Source of the DNA: Anaerolineae bacterium
GTDB taxonomy: Bacteria > Chloroflexota > Anaerolineae > Aggregatilineales > Phototrophicaceae
DNA length: 64,000 bases
Direction of reading: 5' to 3'
NCBI GenBank assembly: GCA_022824365.1
Contig: JAJEAA010000012.1
Location: 1-64,000 of the forward strand
Shown here in pieces: positions 44,583 through 51,631 of this stretch (its first letter is position 1; each line of letters begins with the position of its first letter). The notes under the pieces were generated by a model. The model did no database searches. It saw nothing but the letters and a program-made list of their open reading frames with translations, and was not told the DNA's origin. The translations under genes were made by a program, and so were the position numbers.

Positions 44583-44588
44583 ATTGTA
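44583..44588 (-). promoter_or_regulatory. -10 box of tsaD implying leaderless transcription
   Basis: TACAAT on the minus strand, then exactly six bases, then the ATG at 44576. This matches the geometry before the CAP gene at 5019. No Shine-Dalgarno sequence fits. Confidence 0.45.
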
Positions 44589-44591
44589 GCA

Positions 44592-44619
44592 CTGAAATCG
44601 GGCGGCGCGGATGTATAAT
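44592..44619 (+). promoter_or_regulatory. promoter of the AAA ATPase-Toprim pair
   Basis: CTGAAA (44592-44597), a 16-base spacer, then TATAAT (44614-44619), 38 bases before the ATG at 44658. It is back-to-back with the tsaD promoter within about 35 bases. Confidence 0.55.
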
Positions 44620-44657
44620 GGGTGGCGAGAGAGGCGCGTTGCGTGGAAAGGCGCGAT

Positions 44658-45764
44658 ATGTACAAGTCGTTTCGGGTGAAGAACTTCCGCTGTTTCAAGG
44701 ACTTGCAGATCAACGATCTGGGTCGGGTGAATCTGATTGCGGGGAAGAACAACACGGGCAAGACGGCGTTGTTGGAGGCGATGCATGTCCTGGCGGGCAC
44801 CTACAGCGGCCAGGTTTTGCTTCGCAACCCTGGACTTCGCAGGGCGTTGCTACGTCCTGAGAATGAGAGTGAAACGCGTAATCAGTTAAGTTGGTCGACG
44901 ATCTTTTTTGGTCTAAACACAAGTCTCGCTATAGAACTATCAGCATCCGAGAGAATCCCAAATCGGACTATGGACAAATCTCAATCAAGGATTGAATTAT
45001 CGATTCAAAGTGTTTCTTTCTCCAACGATACTGATGATGAATCGAGATACAAAAGCTTCGGCTATCAGTACGATGTACTTCCGGATGACACGGACATTCT
45101 CAAGCTCTGTCCTAGCCTTGATGGACGCCCTACATATCTTGCGCTTATTCACTCGGGCATTGTGTACCCGCGGCTCAAACCCAGCCGTTTCCGTCCCAGC
45201 CAACTCCTTCACGCTAGGACTGGCGCAAGCGCGCGCGACATAGAGCGACGATTTAACAGAATCCAAAAGGCGAAGAAGATTGATGCGCTGGTTACCGCCC
45301 TAGAACTTATTGAGCCTCGAATTAAGGATGTACGCATCAATACCGACGGTTGGCTTTCGCATCTGATGACGGACATCGGTCTTGATTATATGATCGCTAT
45401 GTCAGAATCCGGCGAAGGCATGAATCGTCTATCAGACATCATACTTGCTATGCATGAGGCTAAAGGCGGCATCATCTTCATCGACGAAATTGAAAACGGC
45501 ATCCATCACTCAGTACAAAATAAGATCTGGAAGACTATTGGCGAAGTTGCGCGCGAGCTGGACATCCAAGTCTTCGCCACCACGCACAGCCTCGAAATGA
45601 TTCGTGCAGCCTACGAGGCTTTTACGGAAGCGGGCAGGCTGGATGAATTTCGCTATCACCGTTTGAGCGAAAGTCGCAAAACTGGAGGATTACGAGCCAC
45701 AACCTACAACGAGTTGGATTTGGAAGCCTTGGCAGCCTTTGACTTTGATCATGAGGTTCGTTAA
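44658..45764 (+). CDS. AAA ATPase of the OLD/AAA15 type, probable defence protein
   Basis: 368 residues from the ATG at 44658, preceded by GGAAAGG. Walker A is GKNNTGKT (29-36), Walker B FIDEIENGIHHS with Asp276-Glu277, and the His switch ATTHSLEM with His310, a typical RecF/SMC-like AAA_15/AAA_21 ATPase. The signature-like SESGEGMNRLSDI precedes Walker B. Unlike single-chain OLD nucleases, it lacks a fused Toprim domain; that activity is encoded by the next gene, which starts on the last base of this stop codon. The base composition drops sharply from about 44850 onwards compared with neighbours, a sign of transfer. PARIS AriA is the nearest described analogue. Confidence 0.88.
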   Translation: MYKSFRVKNFRCFKDLQINDLGRVNLIAGKNNTGKTALLEAMHVLAGTYSGQVLLRNPGLRRALLRPENESETRNQLSWSTIFFGLNTSLAIELSASERIPNRTMDKSQSRIELSIQSVSFSNDTDDESRYKSFGYQYDVLPDDTDILKLCPSLDGRPTYLALIHSGIVYPRLKPSRFRPSQLLHARTGASARDIERRFNRIQKAKKIDALVTALELIEPRIKDVRINTDGWLSHLMTDIGLDYMIAMSESGEGMNRLSDIILAMHEAKGGIIFIDEIENGIHHSVQNKIWKTIGEVARELDIQVFATTHSLEMIRAAYEAFTEAGRLDEFRYHRLSESRKTGGLRATTYNELDLEALAAFDFDHEVR

Positions 45765-46462
45765 TGGATGAGTTGATTCCAGAGGGTAAAACCCGGATTC
45801 TCCTGGTAGAAGGAAGCGACGATCGTGTTTTCTTCGATAGATTCGTCAATCATTTGGCGGAAACTTCGGATGCGCAGTTCAATGTTACAGAGCTTTCCAT
45901 CATTGAATACGGCGGTAGAGACAAGCTTACGCTGCGGCTGCGCGAGCTAAAAAAGGCGGATAACTTTGAACTTGTAACCCATATGGGAATTGTGCGCGAT
46001 AGTGACTTTAACACCGACGCTTTTCGTAGTGTTCAAGATCGAATCAAAACTGTGAACAACGATGGACCACCACATATCCAAGTTCCAAACCAACCAAGTG
46101 TACCGTCTGCAAATGTTCCCCAAGTCTCAGTGCTAATTGTGCCATCTGTAGAACGCGAAGGCATGCTAGACGACCTCGTAATGGAGGCGCTGACCATTGA
46201 TCCCATCGCATCCTGCGTAAACGAATACTTCAATTGTCTCCAAAGCGCGGAGGTGCAAGTTGTGCCCGAACGAGAAACCAAAGCGAAGATCAGGACCTTC
46301 TTGATCGCGAAAAACGTAGATCGAGCGACTGCCGTCTCGGGCATTACTGATCGCTTATTCCTGTCAGACGCTTACGAGACCAGCCTGTGGCAAGAGCACC
46401 ACCTTTGGGAAAGCCCAGCCCTGCAAGAGACTCGCGACTTCCTGACTCAACTCCTCGATTAG
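45764..46462 (+). CDS. Toprim-like partner (DUF3226/DUF4435 type), probable nuclease effector
   Basis: 232 residues. A Toprim-like core is visible: ILLVEGSDDRVFF with Glu16, and GIVRDSDFNTD with Asp79-x-Asp81, the acidic residues that bind metal in OLD and topoisomerase-primase domains. The C-terminal half is helical and ends ETRDFLTQLLD. It overlaps the ATPase gene by one base (TAATG) and shares its low GC. By analogy with AriA-AriB of PARIS and GajA/OLD proteins, the ATPase would sense an intruder and release or activate this subunit to cut DNA or RNA. Family assignment is by motif only; no search was possible. Confidence 0.78.
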   Translation: MDELIPEGKTRILLVEGSDDRVFFDRFVNHLAETSDAQFNVTELSIIEYGGRDKLTLRLRELKKADNFELVTHMGIVRDSDFNTDAFRSVQDRIKTVNNDGPPHIQVPNQPSVPSANVPQVSVLIVPSVEREGMLDDLVMEALTIDPIASCVNEYFNCLQSAEVQVVPERETKAKIRTFLIAKNVDRATAVSGITDRLFLSDAYETSLWQEHHLWESPALQETRDFLTQLLD

Positions 46463-46512
46463 CAATCTCAAACAGTCCGCAACCGAACACCCATCACTCG
46501 CGCTAAAGTAAG

Positions 46513-46518
46513 TATAAT
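46513..46518 (+). promoter_or_regulatory. -10 box of the polytopic membrane protein gene
   Basis: A perfect TATAAT, 33 bases before the ATG at 46552; GGAG lies ten bases before the start. Confidence 0.45.
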
Positions 46519-46551
46519 AAGCTTAAGGTATACGACCTTGGAGCCGCGGCC

Positions 46552-47931
46552 ATGACCTCATCGCTCGCCAACCAGACCAACCGCCTCCCTTGGATACTCG
46601 CCGTAATCGCTGGCGCCCTGCTCTTCATCGCCTTCTCCATCTGGGGCGGCATCCCGACCGGCGACCAGGCGAGCTTGTTCTGGGTGCAAGTCGCGGTACT
46701 GTTCCTGGTCCTCTGCGCCTTCGCCCTGCTCTTCTGGCATTTGCTGATACGCCCTTTGACGCCGAACCTGCGTCAGCCGAAGATCGACACACTGCCCGCG
46801 CGCCTGCGCCAGAGCATCGCCCTGTTCCAGGCAGGCGGCGCGTTGTCGATAATCGTGGGCGGCGTTTGGGATGAGATTTGGCACCGCCAATATGGCATTC
46901 CCTTTGGCGAGGATTTTTTCTGGCCGCCGCATTTGTTGATGTATTTCGGTTTCCTCACGTTCATCGGCGTCGGCTTCTGGGCGCTGCTCTATCTCAACCG
47001 TAAGCTGAATGGCAACTTCCAACAGCGCTTTCGCTCGAATCCAATCATCGGCGCGCTCATTCTTGGCGCCGCGTTCATGCTTTACGCGCTGGCGGCCGAT
47101 CCCTTATGGCATTGGACCTTCGGCGAGGATCTCACCGCCTGGAGCATTCCGCACTTGATCATGCTGCTGAGTTTCATCGCGTCGCTTTGTATGACCGTCT
47201 TCATCCACAATTCTACGATCCCGCCGCGCGATTGGCGGACGATTCTCCAGTTGCGATACCGCGATTTCCTGCCGCTTCTCGCGCTGGCTTGCTGCCTTTT
47301 GATCTGGCTGCAGTTGATGCTCATCGATTGGGACGCGACCCGGACGGGCGTTCAGCCGGAGTGGGTGGGCTTGTTCCGGCCCGAGTGGTTGCTCGCGGCG
47401 AACCTCATCGCCGGGACGACCTTCACAGGCATCATCGCCACGCGCCTGATGCATTGCGCTGGCGCCGCCACCGCCGTCGGCTTGCTGGCGCTGGCGATCC
47501 GCTTCAGCCTGATCCAGCTATTCGCCACCGATCTGCTGTTTTATGTCGCGAATATCGTGGCGCTTTTGCCGCTGCTGGCCATCGACCTCTATGCCTATTA
47601 TTGTATCAAGAGCCGCAAGAGCGAGCCGGAATGGCGCGGTACGGCGCTGGCGGTTATGGCCGCGATGCTGCCCAATGCGCTTGTCATCCGCGATCTCTAC
47701 ACCCTGCAAACGACCGATAACCTGGCCTATGCCCTGGCGGTTGTGGTCACGAGTATCGCGATAAGCTGGTTCAGTTGCCAGGCGGCCAACGCCATGTCTC
47801 GCAAGCGGCAGGCAAACCTCGCGGCCGAGGGCGAAGGCGCGATGATAAAGCCGCGAGTCAGTTTCGGCCTGCTTGGCGGTTTCGCCATCTTCATGATCTT
47901 CTTCATCATGACGGCAGCGCCACCCGTTTGA
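46552..47931 (+). CDS. polytopic membrane protein with a duplicated WH...FGED...PHLxM motif
   Basis: 459 residues with about 12-13 hydrophobic helices and no recognised family. Two matching segments stand out: Asp107-x2-Trp110-His111, then FGED (118-121), Trp124, and Pro126-His127-LLM; and Asp183-x2-Trp186-His187, then FGED (190-193), Trp197, and Pro200-His201-LIM. Each pair of histidines would be at the membrane edge, which suggests two metal or heme sites built by internal duplication. No cofactor-binding CXXCH or transporter signature is present. It is transcribed alone from its own promoter. An oxidase-, hydroxylase- or metal-transport-like role is possible but unproven. Confidence 0.8.
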   Translation: MTSSLANQTNRLPWILAVIAGALLFIAFSIWGGIPTGDQASLFWVQVAVLFLVLCAFALLFWHLLIRPLTPNLRQPKIDTLPARLRQSIALFQAGGALSIIVGGVWDEIWHRQYGIPFGEDFFWPPHLLMYFGFLTFIGVGFWALLYLNRKLNGNFQQRFRSNPIIGALILGAAFMLYALAADPLWHWTFGEDLTAWSIPHLIMLLSFIASLCMTVFIHNSTIPPRDWRTILQLRYRDFLPLLALACCLLIWLQLMLIDWDATRTGVQPEWVGLFRPEWLLAANLIAGTTFTGIIATRLMHCAGAATAVGLLALAIRFSLIQLFATDLLFYVANIVALLPLLAIDLYAYYCIKSRKSEPEWRGTALAVMAAMLPNALVIRDLYTLQTTDNLAYALAVVVTSIAISWFSCQAANAMSRKRQANLAAEGEGAMIKPRVSFGLLGGFAIFMIFFIMTAAPPV

Positions 47932-48094
47932 GCCTGAGATGCTCGGCGGCAATTGACAGATTCAAAACGGCGCTGCGACACACTGTAATCGGCAGGCTCA
48001 TAGATGTACTCCAACTGCGCGCATGATGTTATGCTATCAGCGCTGGGCGGCGGCGCGTGGCTTGCGCTCCTTGCCGAGGCTGTCACAGGTCTAT

Positions 48095-48121
48095 TCACTA
48101 TAGAGGCGCAGAGGGCACAGA
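48095..48121 (+). repeat. CACAGAG-type dispersed repeat
   Basis: TCACTATAGAGGCGCAGAGG followed by GCACAGA, directly upstream of the lipoprotein gene at 48134. Confidence 0.55.
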
Positions 48122-48133
48122 ACTTTGCTTAGA

Positions 48134-48847
48134 ATGTTGGTTTACTGCTTGAGTCTGGCGGCGATTGCGCTGATGTTGTCGGCATGCAGCGCGATCGAGT
48201 TGCGCGAGCGGATGGCGCGCGGAACCGCGACAGCGGCGGGACCGGCCGCTGAGGCGCAGGCGACAGTGACAGCGCTGGGGGCGACGGCGGAATCTCTGGC
48301 AGCGGTCGGAACCGAGTGGGCGCCGACCCTGAGAGCCTTGGAGACGGCGGCGGCTCTGCCCGCGTCGTCGGCCGCGCCGGTGGCGACAGCGGCAGCCTTC
48401 AACTCGGCGGAGGCGGTCGTTTATGGCAGCGTGCCGGTGGACAGCGACCGGCTGAATACGATTGCGGCGCTCGCCTTCGACGCCTCGGGCGATTTGCTGG
48501 TCAGCACGCGCGCGGGCGAGATTTATCGGCTGAGCGACGCCGATGCTGACGGCTTGGCGGACGAGAGCCGGCTCATCTTCGCTGACGAGGAAGAAGCGTT
48601 GCGGCATGTCGCGGGCATATTTTGGCGCGGGGAGAGCATCATCGCGCTCAACGGCGGGCGCCTGAGCCGGCTGGACGACAGCGATGGCGATGGCGTATAC
48701 GACAGGGTTACGCCTTTGGCGGAGGCGCTGCCGGCGGAGGAGACTGCCCTGCTGGCGAGCAACGGCATCGTAGAAGCGCCGGACGGTCGGCTCTTCAGCG
48801 TCGACATCAAATCCGGCGAGATCCTGCGAATCATCCTGCGCGAATAA
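48134..48847 (+). CDS. lipoprotein with partial beta-propeller and calcium-type loops
   Basis: 237 residues from the ATG at 48134 (a TTG nine bases upstream is possible). The lipobox is LMLSACSA. An Ala/Thr-rich helical stalk (about 25-95) leads to a propeller-like domain (about 100-235), which resembles part of the glucose/sorbosone dehydrogenase or PVC-type dehydrogenase fold: ALAFDASGDLLVSTRAGEIY, then two Dx[DN]xDG loops (DADADGLADE, DSDGDGVYD), which should bind calcium. The domain seems too short to be a complete enzyme (about three blades), so it may be a truncated relative. Confidence 0.72.
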   Translation: MLVYCLSLAAIALMLSACSAIELRERMARGTATAAGPAAEAQATVTALGATAESLAAVGTEWAPTLRALETAAALPASSAAPVATAAAFNSAEAVVYGSVPVDSDRLNTIAALAFDASGDLLVSTRAGEIYRLSDADADGLADESRLIFADEEEALRHVAGIFWRGESIIALNGGRLSRLDDSDGDGVYDRVTPLAEALPAEETALLASNGIVEAPDGRLFSVDIKSGEILRIILRE

Positions 48848-48887
48848 GTGAGTCGCCTCGGACAAGTGTATTGGAGCACAGGCAACC

Positions 48888-49556
48888 ATGGACTTAAAGA
48901 ATAATGCTCGCTTCGAAATCGCTAGCAGCATCGCGGTCTTCGCTTCAATTGCGATCATGGCGCTGGAGACATTCGCCCTGCCTACGAGCCTGCGAGAAGC
49001 GCTCTTTGTAGCGGATGTCGCGCTATCGCTGGGCTTTCTCATTGAATACCTTTTTCGAGTTGCGACGGCGGATAACAAGCGCGCGTACATAAGCAGCTTC
49101 TACGGCATCATCGATCTGGTCGCCTTGCTCCCGATCCTGATTCACGCGGCCGCCAGTCTGCGCGTGCTGCGACTATTGCGTGTGCTGCGCGTATTACGCT
49201 TGCTGAAAGTGACACGCTACACAAACGCGCTGGACCGCTACCAGCAGGCGCTGAAGTCGATCGCGGCGGAAGCGACGCTTTTCGCCAGCGTGGCCTTCGT
49301 CTTCATCATCGGCTTCGCCTTCCTGATTTATGAGGTCGAGCATGACGTGCAGCCTGGCAAATACAGCGATATCTTCGACGCCATCTGGTGGGCGGTGATA
49401 TCGCTGACGTCGGTGGGCTACGGCGATGTCTTCCCGGTGACCACAGCCGGGCGCTTGCTGACGTTGGCGATGGTGCTGACGGGCATGGGCATCGTCGCCG
49501 TGCCGACGGCGCTGTTGGCGTCCGCGCTGAACCAGGCGCATAACGAAGAAGCCTGA
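48888..49556 (+). CDS. voltage-gated-type potassium channel
   Basis: 222 residues, six membrane helices. S4 carries the regular arginine ladder (RVLRLLRVLRVLRLL, about 92-106). The pore loop has the potassium filter TSVGYGD (174-180) between S5 and S6, and S6 follows with a flexible GMG. The length is close to minimal Kv channels such as KvAP, with no cytoplasmic regulatory domain. It forms a tetramer in the cytoplasmic membrane. It stands alone after the lipoprotein gene. Confidence 0.93.
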   Translation: MDLKNNARFEIASSIAVFASIAIMALETFALPTSLREALFVADVALSLGFLIEYLFRVATADNKRAYISSFYGIIDLVALLPILIHAAASLRVLRLLRVLRVLRLLKVTRYTNALDRYQQALKSIAAEATLFASVAFVFIIGFAFLIYEVEHDVQPGKYSDIFDAIWWAVISLTSVGYGDVFPVTTAGRLLTLAMVLTGMGIVAVPTALLASALNQAHNEEA

Positions 49557-49668
49557 GCAACTGAAACGACCGCTCGTCCGCTGATTGGCGTACCGCCGGG
49601 CTACGCTTGCTTGCCGCCGCCCGCGATTCTGCGTTATTCTTTGAGCAGCACCTGGATGAGCGAGGCGG

Positions 49669-51138
49669 ATGATGGCTGAGATCATTGCGCAGGCGGAAGC
49701 CATAACACGAAGCAAGAGCGAGCCGGCGCCCAAGCCGCGGCGCTACGACTACGATATCGTCATCATCGGCTCGGGACCGGCCGGGCACCGCGCGGCGATA
49801 CAATCGGCGAAGCTGGGCAAGCGCGTCGCCGTCATCGAGAAGAAGACGCTCATCGGCGGGGTCTCGGTGAATACCGGCACGATCCCGTCCAAGACGCTGC
49901 GGGAAGCGGTGCTGCATCTCTCCGGCTTTCGCCAGCGCAGCATCTACGGCGCCTCCTACACGGTCAAAGAGAACATCACGATGAACGATCTGCTGCTGCG
50001 AGCCGATCATGTCATCCGCCACGAGATCGAGATCAACAAGCACCAACTGCAGCGGAACGGCGTCCAACTCTTCGCCGGCATCGCCACCATCGTCAACGAG
50101 CATACGGTGCACCTGAGCTTCGTCGGCAGCAAGGGCGAAGACGAGTTGACGACGCGCTGCATCATGATCGCGGTGGGCACGACGGTGGTCAAGCCGCCGG
50201 ACATCCCCTTTGACGGCGAGACGATCTTCACCAGCGACGGCTTGCTCAAGCTGGATCATCTGCCGCGGACGCTGACGGTGGTGGGCGGCGGCGTCATCGG
50301 CTGCGAATACGCCTGCATGTTCGCCACGCTGGGCGTGCGCGTCACCTTGGTCGAGGTCAACGAGCGGCTGCTGACTTTCGTCGATCACGAGATCGTGGAC
50401 GCGCTGGTCTATCACATGCGGCAGCAGCGCGTGACCCTGCGCCTGGGCGAGAATGTGCGCAGCATCGAGATGAGCGAGACGCGCTATGGCCGGGGCGTCA
50501 AGACGCGGCTGGAGAGCGGCAAGGAGATCGTCACCGAGATGGCGCTCTACGCTATCGGCCGGCAGGGGGCGACGGGCCGCCTGGGTTTGGAGAATGTCGG
50601 CATCGAGCCTGACCACCGCAGGCGCATCCGCGTCAACGAGCATTACCAGACCGAGATCCCCAATATCTACGCCGTGGGCGATGTGGTCGGCTTCCCGAGC
50701 CTGGCATCGACCTCGATGGAGCAGGGGCGGATGGCGGCTTGCCATGCCTTCGGCAGCGAGCATCAGAGCATCCCCGAGCTCTTCCCCTACGGCATCTACG
50801 CCATCCCGGAGATTTCCACCGTGGGCGCGAACGAAGAAGAACTTACGCAGGCGGGCATCCCCTACGAGATCGGCAAGGCTTATTATAAGGAGATCGCGCG
50901 AGGGCAGATCATCGGCGACACTATCGGCATGCTCAAGCTGGTGTTCCACCGGGAGAACCACAAGCTGCTGGGCGTGCACATCATCGGCGAGGGCGCGAGC
51001 GAACTGATTCACATCGGGCAGACGGTGATGGCTTTCGGCGGCACCGTCGATTATTTCATCAACACGGTTTTCAATTATCCCACGCTGGCGGAGTGCTACA
51101 AGACGGCGGCCTTTGACGGGATCAATCGGATCATGTAG
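49669..51138 (+). CDS. sthA: soluble NAD(P)+ transhydrogenase (Si-specific)
   Basis: 489 residues, pyridine nucleotide-disulfide reductase fold. The FAD site is DIVIIGSGPAGHRAAIQSA (about 29-47) and the NAD(P) site VVGGGVIGCEYACMFATLG. The redox-active cysteine pair of lipoamide dehydrogenases is absent: the segment reads GGVSVNTGTIPSKTLREA, as in SthA. It interconverts NADH and NADPH in the cytoplasm. The start ATGATG at 49669 follows GAGCGAGGCGG. The C-terminal dimer domain ends AAFDGINRIM. Confidence 0.92.
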   Translation: MMAEIIAQAEAITRSKSEPAPKPRRYDYDIVIIGSGPAGHRAAIQSAKLGKRVAVIEKKTLIGGVSVNTGTIPSKTLREAVLHLSGFRQRSIYGASYTVKENITMNDLLLRADHVIRHEIEINKHQLQRNGVQLFAGIATIVNEHTVHLSFVGSKGEDELTTRCIMIAVGTTVVKPPDIPFDGETIFTSDGLLKLDHLPRTLTVVGGGVIGCEYACMFATLGVRVTLVEVNERLLTFVDHEIVDALVYHMRQQRVTLRLGENVRSIEMSETRYGRGVKTRLESGKEIVTEMALYAIGRQGATGRLGLENVGIEPDHRRRIRVNEHYQTEIPNIYAVGDVVGFPSLASTSMEQGRMAACHAFGSEHQSIPELFPYGIYAIPEISTVGANEEELTQAGIPYEIGKAYYKEIARGQIIGDTIGMLKLVFHRENHKLLGVHIIGEGASELIHIGQTVMAFGGTVDYFINTVFNYPTLAECYKTAAFDGINRIM

Positions 51139-51148
51139 GGATTCACCC

Positions 51149-51195
51149 TAGCCCCCATCCCCCGGCCCCTTCCCCCACAAGGAGGGATGGGGAGA
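51149..51195 (+). repeat. GC-rich hairpin repeat (short relative), likely sthA terminator
   Basis: CCCCATCCC (51153-51161) pairs perfectly with GGGATGGGG (51184-51192) across 22 bases that can form a second inner stem. A short T-rich stretch (GATTTCTTC) follows. It lies directly after the sthA stop and belongs to the family seen at 7597 and 51518. Confidence 0.55.
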
Positions 51196-51219
51196 TTTCT
51201 TCGCGAGATTGTTTTTCGC

Positions 51220-51366
51220 ATGACTAACTTGGTTGTACCGAGAAAACAAGCGGCGCAATCAATGGCCGCGGGAATACTTTTTTTGGCCATCTGGCCATCT
51301 GCGCTCGGCGCGATCTGGTTGTTAAGGCGCACTGAGATCAAGGTAGCAGAGTTTGGAGCGCTATAG
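51220..51366 (+). CDS. possible 48-residue single-helix membrane peptide
   Basis: An open frame MTNLVVPRKQAAQSMAAGIL that continues with a hydrophobic helix (FLAIWPSALGAIWLL) and a charged tail. No ribosome site is visible, and it lies in repeat-rich DNA, so it may be a remnant of a longer gene. No family. Confidence 0.25.
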   Translation: MTNLVVPRKQAAQSMAAGILFLAIWPSALGAIWLLRRTEIKVAEFGAL

Positions 51367-51438
51367 GCGACTGTATGTTCGCGCATTGGAATTTTCTTAC
51401 GTTGGCGGGGTGGCGCGCCCTTCACCCATAAGCGGTCC

Positions 51439-51505
51439 GGCGGGCGACACAAGTGTCGACCCTACGATTTGCGGGGTGGCGGGCGACCCGATGGCTCGCC
51501 CCTAC
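51439..51505 (+). repeat. two tandem GTAGGGGC palindromic repeats
   Basis: Copy one at 51439-51465 (CCGGCGGGCGACACAAGTGTC then GACCCTACG). Copy two at 51476-51505 (GTGGCGGGCGACCCGATGGC then TCGCCCCTACA). They lie between sthA and the methyltransferase gene. Confidence 0.65.
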
Positions 51506-51517
51506 ATTATCGCTCGC

Positions 51518-51630
51518 GCCCCCACCCCAAACCCCTCCCCCATAAAGAGGGAGGGGCTTATAATATACGCAGAGACACTGAATAGCTCCCCTTCCCTCAT
51601 TTTGGGGGCAAGGGGCTGGGGGGATGGGGG
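51518..51630 (+). repeat. GC-rich long-hairpin repeat, copy 2, abutting the methyltransferase start
   Basis: Same arrangement as 7597-7700: CCCCCACCCCAAACCCCTCC, a CCCTCCC/GGGAGGG hairpin, a unique middle (here containing TTATAATAT), then CTCCCCTTCCCTC and a G-run end. It ends one base before the ATG at 51632, so its terminal GGGGGATGGGGG is the only candidate ribosome site of the next gene. Confidence 0.7.
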
Positions 51631-51631
51631 C

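Noticed and set aside
43239..44618. 459-residue plus-strand frame opposite tsaD and the FAD oxidoreductase
   Set aside because: It spans two well-supported genes on the other strand and has no recognisable motif.
44622..44657. Upstream GTG start for the AAA ATPase adding MAREARCVERRD
   Set aside because: It begins three bases after the -10 box, lacks a ribosome site and adds residues absent from the SMC-like N-terminus; the ATG at 44658 has GGAAAGG.
49306..51012. 568-residue antisense frame opposite sthA
   Set aside because: Shadow frame; sthA has all FAD and NAD motifs and normal codon use.
51353..51631. Ninety-three-codon N-terminal extension of the methyltransferase
   Set aside because: It is a read-through of two palindromic repeats and the GC-rich hairpin element; the family begins at MKNRLYYGDNLEIL.
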